Positions 57,972 through 64,000 of a stretch of DNA of 64,000 nucleotides are shown piece by piece. The notes beneath the pieces were generated by a model, which had not been told where the DNA came from, made no database searches, and worked only from the letters and a program-made list of their open reading frames with translations. Every line of letters starts with the position of its first letter. Positions within the stretch are counted from its first letter, which is position 1. The stretch comes from Malania oleifera (lineage: Eukaryota; Streptophyta; Magnoliopsida; Santalales; Ximeniaceae), in contig NC_080421.1 of assembly GCF_029873635.1 (NCBI RefSeq), positions 41,211,120-41,275,119 on the forward strand, written 5' to 3'. The translations under genes and the position numbers were made by a program.

Positions 57972-59928
57972 TGTAGGAACTCGAACCTAGAAAATAAAAG
58001 AAAATGAATATAAAAGGGAAAAATAAAGAAAAATAAGGTATTTGGAAAGTGGGAACCCAAATCAGCGACGATTTTATGAGCCGGAAGAAAATCGGCCACG
58101 ATTTTGGGTCAACCAGGCCAGTCAACCACAAAACCACCAATGATTTTGCGGATACAGGGAAAACCAGCACCGGTTTTCCTTTGGGCCTGCACACCTATAA
58201 ATAGGTTTGAGCTCATTTTCAAAACAATTTCAAAACTCTTTCTTCTCTCTCCTAGGGTTTTGAAACTTTTTCACCATAAAGCCATTTTGAGCTCCTCTTT
58301 GCTTCCCGGTTGTGTCTCTCATCCATCATCTAGCAAGTACGCGAGTTTTCACCAGTTGGAAGTTCTAGGATTTTTCCGTTTCGAGTTGTTCGGGTTTGTT
58401 TTTACGGAAAAAGGTACAGGGATTTGTTTACATTAGCTATTTTGGAAATCTTAACTGGTAAAACTGTAGTTTATGTTTGTATATATGATATGATTGCTTA
58501 TTTGGAAAATTTTACCAAGTAGAATTGCCGGGTTTTCGATTTTACGATTTTGGTAAAAACTAGGGTTTTGGGTATGGTCTCTAATTTTCTTAAAACTTCT
58601 TTATTTATATTAAACTTAAAGTAGGAGATGCTTGAAACCCTTGTTTTCAATTTAAATGATATTTTACGAACTATTTACTATACTAATGCATATTTAACCA
58701 AATGAGTGTGGCATATGATGTAAAATGAAAATACACTGAACTTTAAAGATATGTGTATGGAATATGGGAACTGGAGTTCCAAATTGTTATCAGGAAATGT
58801 AGAAATGAGATGTCGGTTAAATACCGAGAGAAGTATGTACAAGGGTTAAACGGAGGGCTGTGTGTACCAATTTATACCAAAGAATGAATGAATGAATTGT
58901 GAAAAGTACTGGAACTGCTTAAATGCTTATGAATGAAAACAGGTTACCATGCTTTCGATATAAATTGTATATATGATATATGAACCACTTAAGAAAGCTT
59001 GTTACCAAAAGAGCACAGTACCGTTGCTAGCATGAGAGATACAGTGCAACCACATGTTATTCTTGAGTGTGGGTATCTAAATAGTTGACTTGGTATGAAG
59101 GGCCACTAGTTGACTTACGGACCAGGGTGGCGCAGGCCAAGTTGGACTAGAGAAAGTAGCGTGACTAGCCTAGTAACCCCAAGACTATAGCAGAGCATTA
59201 TAAACGCACAACATATGCCATGGGGGAAGTAAATGGTATAGTTGTGATGTTTCAAAGCTGAGATGAGTTCATTATGCATATACATGATTTAAAAATAAAA
59301 TGAGCAAAGTTATAGCTTTGAGTATTGAGCCAAGGGATCGTACAGTGTATGGGCCTGTACCCTACCCCAACCTCGGGGACTCTCACTTGTAATGAATCAA
59401 ATTATCTTATGTAGGAATTTTATATATATATATCTCCTATATTATAGGTTTGTGAATAATTTAAATGTGTAACTATTTTCTACTGGAATAAACTCATGTA
59501 GTCACACATTGATGTAATATGATCTACCTTACTGAGAAGTGTCTTACCCCAATATACAAATCTTATTTTAGGTCCTACAGGAAACCAGTCCTAGCTTTCT
59601 AGAGAGATTCTAGAGCGTGGTTGTTTTTGTTAGTTTATGTAAGTTCTTGTATATGTACTAGGCTTTGGCCAGGTTGTCTTTTTGGGGAATTGTAATAGCA
59701 GGTTGTGTTTTTAATGCGCATGGATGTATATGAGGAATAATTAGAAACTCTAGTAAGTTTTATTAGATAATGAATGTTTATGTTTTCCGTTGTGTATGAT
59801 TATGAAGATCGGTATGAAACAACTGATTTCCCTTATTTAGGCAGGTTGTATATGTATTCTATCATAGATATGTGTGTTATGTATGTATAATAGCACTCTA
59901 GGCCCACCCAGAGGGTCAAGGCGTTATA
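57972..59928 (+). mobile_element. Solo LTR, gypsy-type
   Basis: 1,957 bp with exact 5-bp target duplication GTTAT (57967-57971 and 59929-59933). Starts TGTAGGAACTCGAACC, ends GGCGTTATA, consistent with chromovirus-like LTRs that start TGTAATGACCCGAAC and end GGCGTTACA. CTATAAATAGG at 58193-58203 is a clear TATA region, with a CT-rich start area downstream. No internal sequence. Confidence 0.85.
58194..58202 (+). promoter_or_regulatory. TATA box of the solo LTR
   Basis: TATAAATAG in the sense of the LTR, about 220 bp from its start, followed 25-60 bp later by CTCTTTCTTCTCTCTCC. Confidence 0.55.
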
Positions 59929-59933
59929 GTTAT

Positions 59934-60912
59934 CCCTAATATTTGATCTGAGATCTAAATTTGAATTTGAAATTTTCTTTTAAAAAAAATTCTTATTGAA
60001 TTCTAAATTTTCCAAATCAACACACATTGCTGGACTTAGACCTGGCAAAGCAAATTGGGTTGGATAATGCGTGGCGGATAAGGCAGATTATCGGGTGAAA
60101 AAATCATAATCCATATTAGACTCGTTTAAGTGGCAGATTATGCGGTTTCGGATCAGATATTTCATGGCGGATGAACATATTCTGCCATTCTCAAATATAA
60201 TTTTATTAATAATTTATTTTGTGTCATGATAATTTAAGTTGTATACCACAACTTGCGATTAGTTTGTTTATTACCTTTTCTAGTAACTATATCAATCCTT
60301 AATTCATTTATACTAATTAAAAACTCTTGATTCGTGTAAGTAAAATTGTATTAAAACATAATAAATTAGTCTCACTCCAACTCAAAATAGAAACTCAAAT
60401 CGTGTGACTCGTGTGAGTCTCTCTAAAATCTAAACATTACAAATGTTCTTAAAGCATGCAAGTTTCTTTGAACACAGCTATTTTCAAATCGTGTGAATCT
60501 CCCAAAATAAAAATATCAACAAACTAAAAAAATCTCAATAAATCCTTCAAACAACTTCAAAATCATTTGAATGTCTCTAATTAATTGTAATGCTTTCATA
60601 GAAGGTTCTTGAAATTTTTGAATCCTCGAGCAGGTTTCTTAGATTTTTGAAACCCTAGGAAATGTCAGTATCTTTTTATCAAACTTTAGCGGAAGTCAAT
60701 ATTTTTTGCCTTAAAATTTAATATATTTTTTACTTTTTTTTTGTTCAAATTCATATAAATTTACACCTCACAAATTTTGAGCTTTTAAAAATAAGTTAAC
60801 TATATTTTCAAGTATAAGTTGATAATTGCACACTTTTTTTCAACTAAAAATTATTTATAAACTACCATGAAATTTGACCAAGCAAAAAAAAAAAAAAAAA
60901 AAAGAAACAACT
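59934..60912. other. AT-rich spacer with a possible MITE start
   Basis: Around 60020-60180 the sequence (ACCTGGCAAAGCAAATTGGG, GCGGATAAGG) resembles the terminal wording of some plant DNA transposons, but no matching far end was found. The rest is AT-rich with an A20 run at 60884-60903. Confidence 0.45.
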
Positions 60913-61018
60913 TGTTGAGACAAGAGTATGGGATTGCATAGCGGAATTTATAAACGCAACAAACAATGAAGAACCAGAATACAATTCACACATGTAGTAT
61001 ATTTGTAAGCAACAAGAA

Positions 61019-63017
61019 TGTTGACCTGATAGGTCATGCTCAGTTTTGATCATGACAAATACTATTGATACTGATAATTGTACTAAAACTTGCATGCAGG
61101 TTCACTGTGCACATGTATTCGGACTGAAATACATACCATGATGGCGTGCGGTGTTCGTGCCAAAGAATGAAAAATTTTGTCTTGTATTTGTCTTTATCTT
61201 TTATTTTCTTCATTCTGGGATGTAATATTTATTATGAACTGTACACCATGCAGCTTATAATAATTTGCACCATGCATGATAAGTAGATATGCTCAGAAAT
61301 GCCGTAAATTGTCCTTAGGGGCTGAATGACCTTAGGGTACCCTTTCGGTCAACCGACGTCAGGTTTTTGGGCGTACTTGAAAAGACCTTAGGTTCCAAGA
61401 CATATGCACTAATAAGTCCCCAACATCACTCTTCATATCATGGGAATTAAATTGGCTAAAAATGAACTTAACTGAAAATGTTGTAAGGGTTCGGACGACC
61501 GAACCCAAGGCATGTAAAATGGCTCGGGCAACTGAACAAGTCAAAATATTGACTTTGTGTTCGGGCACCCGAACCTGTGTCAGAGAATTTTCAACTACTT
61601 GGCCGATCAAACGATCTCATTCAAATTGGGCTCGAGCAATCGAACTAGATAGTTCGGTTAACCGAACCTATGACCGGGCACCCGAATTTACAAAGAAATG
61701 TTTCTTGACTTTGATTCGGGCCACCGAACTGAAACTTGGGCTGTCGAACTGATTTTAAAGGCTTTTATTATTGTATCTGTTTGGACAACTGAGCCATGGT
61801 TTAGCCACCCGAACCTCGCCGGGTTAAATATTTTTTAATTGAGGTAAATACAGGTTAAGTTGGGTTAATTGTGTTTAAACAATTTGAAACTTTTTAAAAA
61901 ATTCCCAACAAGTCCCAAACAGTTATAATTTTACCCTTGCCTATAAATATAGGCTCATTTGTAAGAATTAGTAATTTCATTAGCCAAAAATCCTCTCTTT
62001 TGAAAACACTCTCTTTGTCCAAATACTCTCAAATTTTCATTTCCTTGATACATTCTGAGATTGTGAGAGCATATTTAGAGTGCTTGTGATTGCTAGACTT
62101 CGCTAGAAACTCCCATTTGTGCATTTGATTGTGATATTATTTTTGGGAAGTTTAGCTTAGGTTTATCCCATAGATTTTAATATTATAAATCTTGTGTTGG
62201 GATAAACTAGTAAACTTAGGATATTTGCATTGTTATTGCAAGTGTCCAATAGTTTTGATTTTTGTTATGCAAATATATTTTCAAGAAGAAAAATATTTTC
62301 AAATTAGTAGTGTGCTTATTTCATTGAAGAAAATCTTCTTAAATTAGTTTGAATATCTGATTGATATCTTTGGAATATTGATTTGCTATTAAGCTGTGCT
62401 TTACTTAAATTCCAAAATATTGCTTGTATTGAACACTCTTAAGCATTTCACTGATTATACCATATTGAGTATTGATAGCATAACTATTTGCATCACTAAA
62501 CTTACACTATATCCATATCATTGATGTGTATGTGACTGCGCGTATTGGGTACATATCTACTTTACATGAAAGCATGATCACTGTACCAGTTGATTGAGAA
62601 AATATTGTTGTATTCCAGGTGTGGCCTGAGGGGGCGGTAATCCAGTCCGGTAAGGATTGTGTGTAAAGGTTGAGGTCAACCCTATGCTAATTGACCTAGT
62701 TGTTTAGGTGCCGCTCCACCCGTTTAAGTGAGCATTGTAGTGGTAATCCTTATGCTTGTTAACCAAGGCGGGGACGTAGGTAATTTGCCGAACCTCGATA
62801 ACACTTCTGTGTGTCACTTCTCTTTACTACTTTCTGGTACATGCTTAGTTAATTAAATTGCATTGTTTAATTTCTGCTACATATTACAATTGATTTATTT
62901 TACTTGCACTAGATTGACTTTAGGGTTGTGAATATACTTCTGTCAGGATACTGACCTAGGGCATTAATTTTAAAAGTATCAATTCACCCCCCTTTTGGAA
63001 TCACGATAAAGCTAACA
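61019..63017 (+). mobile_element. SIRE-like solo LTR inside a copia LTR
   Basis: 1,999 bp with exact duplication AAGAA (61014-61018, 63018-63022). Starts TGTTGACCTGATAGGTCATG and ends AAAGCTAACA, the same termini as the LTRs at 33411 and 41331, and shares wording such as CATGACAAATACTAT and CAATTCACCCCC, but the body is diverged. Carries its own palindrome array of TTCGGGCACCCGAAC type (61480-61815). TATAAATATAGG at 61940-61951. Confidence 0.92.
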
Positions 63018-63666
63018 AAGAATCAACACAAAAATATACGTGGTTCGGCAAAGCCTACATCCACGGGAGTAATCGGCAAAGGTTTCACTAATAAAATTCA
63101 AAGTACTCAATACAATGGTTACAATGATCTTCTTCTAACACAATATGCCCACAAAGACATATTTAACAACCTGTCGGAGGCTTCCTTCCAAATACCCAAT
63201 CGTCCTAATGTTCATATTCAAAATTTGAATTCTTTCTCGCAACCCCAAGAGCAATCCTCGACGAAAAGGGTCAATTCGTCGACGATTACTGGTCCATTCG
63301 TCAACGAAAGAGGTCTTTTCGTCGACGACTTATGAATGTCTAAATGTTATCTGCTCTCGTTATCTCCCCTCATCAATGAATTTAGGCCCATTCGTCGACG
63401 ACTTCTGAATGTCTGAATTTTATCTGCTCTCAGTATCTCCACTCATTGACGAATGTGGCCCATTCGTCGACGAGTGCCTGCTACACAGCACCAATGACTT
63501 CAACATATGTTTTCCTCTCTTTTGTCTATACACTCCACAAAGTATAAGAGCTACAAAAACATAACAATCTCCACCTTGGCGATTATACGCCCCTCGGGAG
63601 AACCTGAAAAACATTTCTGATTGCTCCACCTTGACCTTAGAACATTCAGTTGGAGTTGTCTCCCTT

Positions 63667-64000
63667 CTAGCACTTGGAGACATGGAGTAAGTTTAAGCAA
63701 TGCTTGAACCTTTTAGCGGTAACCGGCTTTGTCAAAATATATGCTGCGTTCTTAGATGTGTGAACATTCTCCAATATAAGTTCACTTGAAGTAATAAACT
63801 CTTGGACCCTATGGAACCTCACATCAATATGCTTGGTTCTAGCATGGTACACTTGATTCTTTGCAAAGTAAATAACACTCTAATTGTCACAACGCAGTAC
63901 AACCCCATCTTGCTATAAACCCAACTCTTTGACCAAATGGGTAAGCCATAAGGCTTCCTTTGCAGTTTCGGCGACTGTCATATATTCAGCTTCAATTGTA
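63667..64000 (-). pseudogene. Copia RNase H C-terminal part
   Basis: 'EAEYMTVAETAKEALWL', 'VVLRCDN*SVIYFAKNQVYHARTKHIDVRFHRVQEF' and 'HTSKNAAYILTKPVTAKRFKHCLNLLHVSKC' then stop at 63669-63667. The stop after CDN is the usual Gln turned into TAG. Runs off the window edge. Confidence 0.85.

Larger units (their letters stand above)
60913..64000 (-). mobile_element. Tork-like Ty1/copia element, 3' part (runs off the right edge)
   Basis: Minus-strand RNase H and the end of pol at 64000-63667, a polypurine tract AAGGTGGAGAT, then the 3' LTR from 63566 down to 60913. Without the solo LTR inside it the 3' LTR is about 650 bp (60913-61018 plus 63023-63566). The right end, pol body and 5' LTR are outside the window. 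Confidence 0.82.

Overview
This is nuclear DNA of a flowering plant, most likely a eudicot. The evidence is GT-AG introns with T-rich tracts, a plant-type ESCRT-III gene, AT-rich spacers, many plant LTR retrotransposons with initiator-Met-tRNA primer sites (TGGTATCAGAG), L1 and RTE LINEs, a MITE and GA/GT/TTA microsatellites. I cannot name the species.

Only one host gene is convincing: a minus-strand VPS2/CHMP2-type ESCRT-III subunit (closest to plant VPS2.2/VPS2.3) with 11 exons and 212 residues. Exons 1-10 lie compactly at 32599-28667. The last exon, 52 nt with stop, is 27 kb away at 1559-1508, and the split codon joins in phase across canonical splice sites. The 27,107-bp final intron (1560-28666) therefore separates the ESCRT-III core from the C-terminal MIM1 motif that binds the VPS4 MIT domain.

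Contents of that intron, left to right: an RTE-type LINE tail (+, ~3.9-4.83 kb); a 75-bp tandem duplication; two minus-strand L1 LINE remnants (~5.2-7.93 kb, one inside the other); and a decayed Ty3/gypsy element (+, ~8.18-27.5 kb). The gypsy element is split by four later insertions: a minus-strand Ty1/copia (8606-13706), a plus-strand related copia (14727-19605, TSD GTTAA), a plus-strand L1 (~20.12-24.96 kb) and a hAT-like MITE (26279-26977, TSD AGTATATC). Tandem duplications and a (GA)24 tract follow up to exon 10.

Upstream of the gene start lies a 10.1-kb SIRE-like LTR element (33411-43545, 2.2-kb LTRs, TSD GAATT). It carries a gag but no recognisable pol, and a piece of a gypsy LTR sits inside its gag. 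Then come a very decayed Ogre/Tat-like gypsy (~45-48.5 kb), a 2.7-kb gypsy-type LTR (49242-~51957), the 3' end of a copia element (~53.3-54.83 kb), a GC-rich patch full of CATG motifs (56.5-57 kb), a solo LTR (57972-59928, TSD GTTAT), and at the right edge a minus-strand copia whose 3' LTR is itself split by a SIRE-like solo LTR (61019-63017, TSD AAGAA).

Two things stand out. First, the VPS4-docking exon is placed behind 27 kb of transposons, with a readable retained-intron tail partly encoded by a microsatellite. Second, LTRs of different superfamilies all carry dense arrays of short CG-containing palindromes (TTCGTCGACGAA, GGTCGACCGAAC, TTCGG-N4/5-CCGAA).
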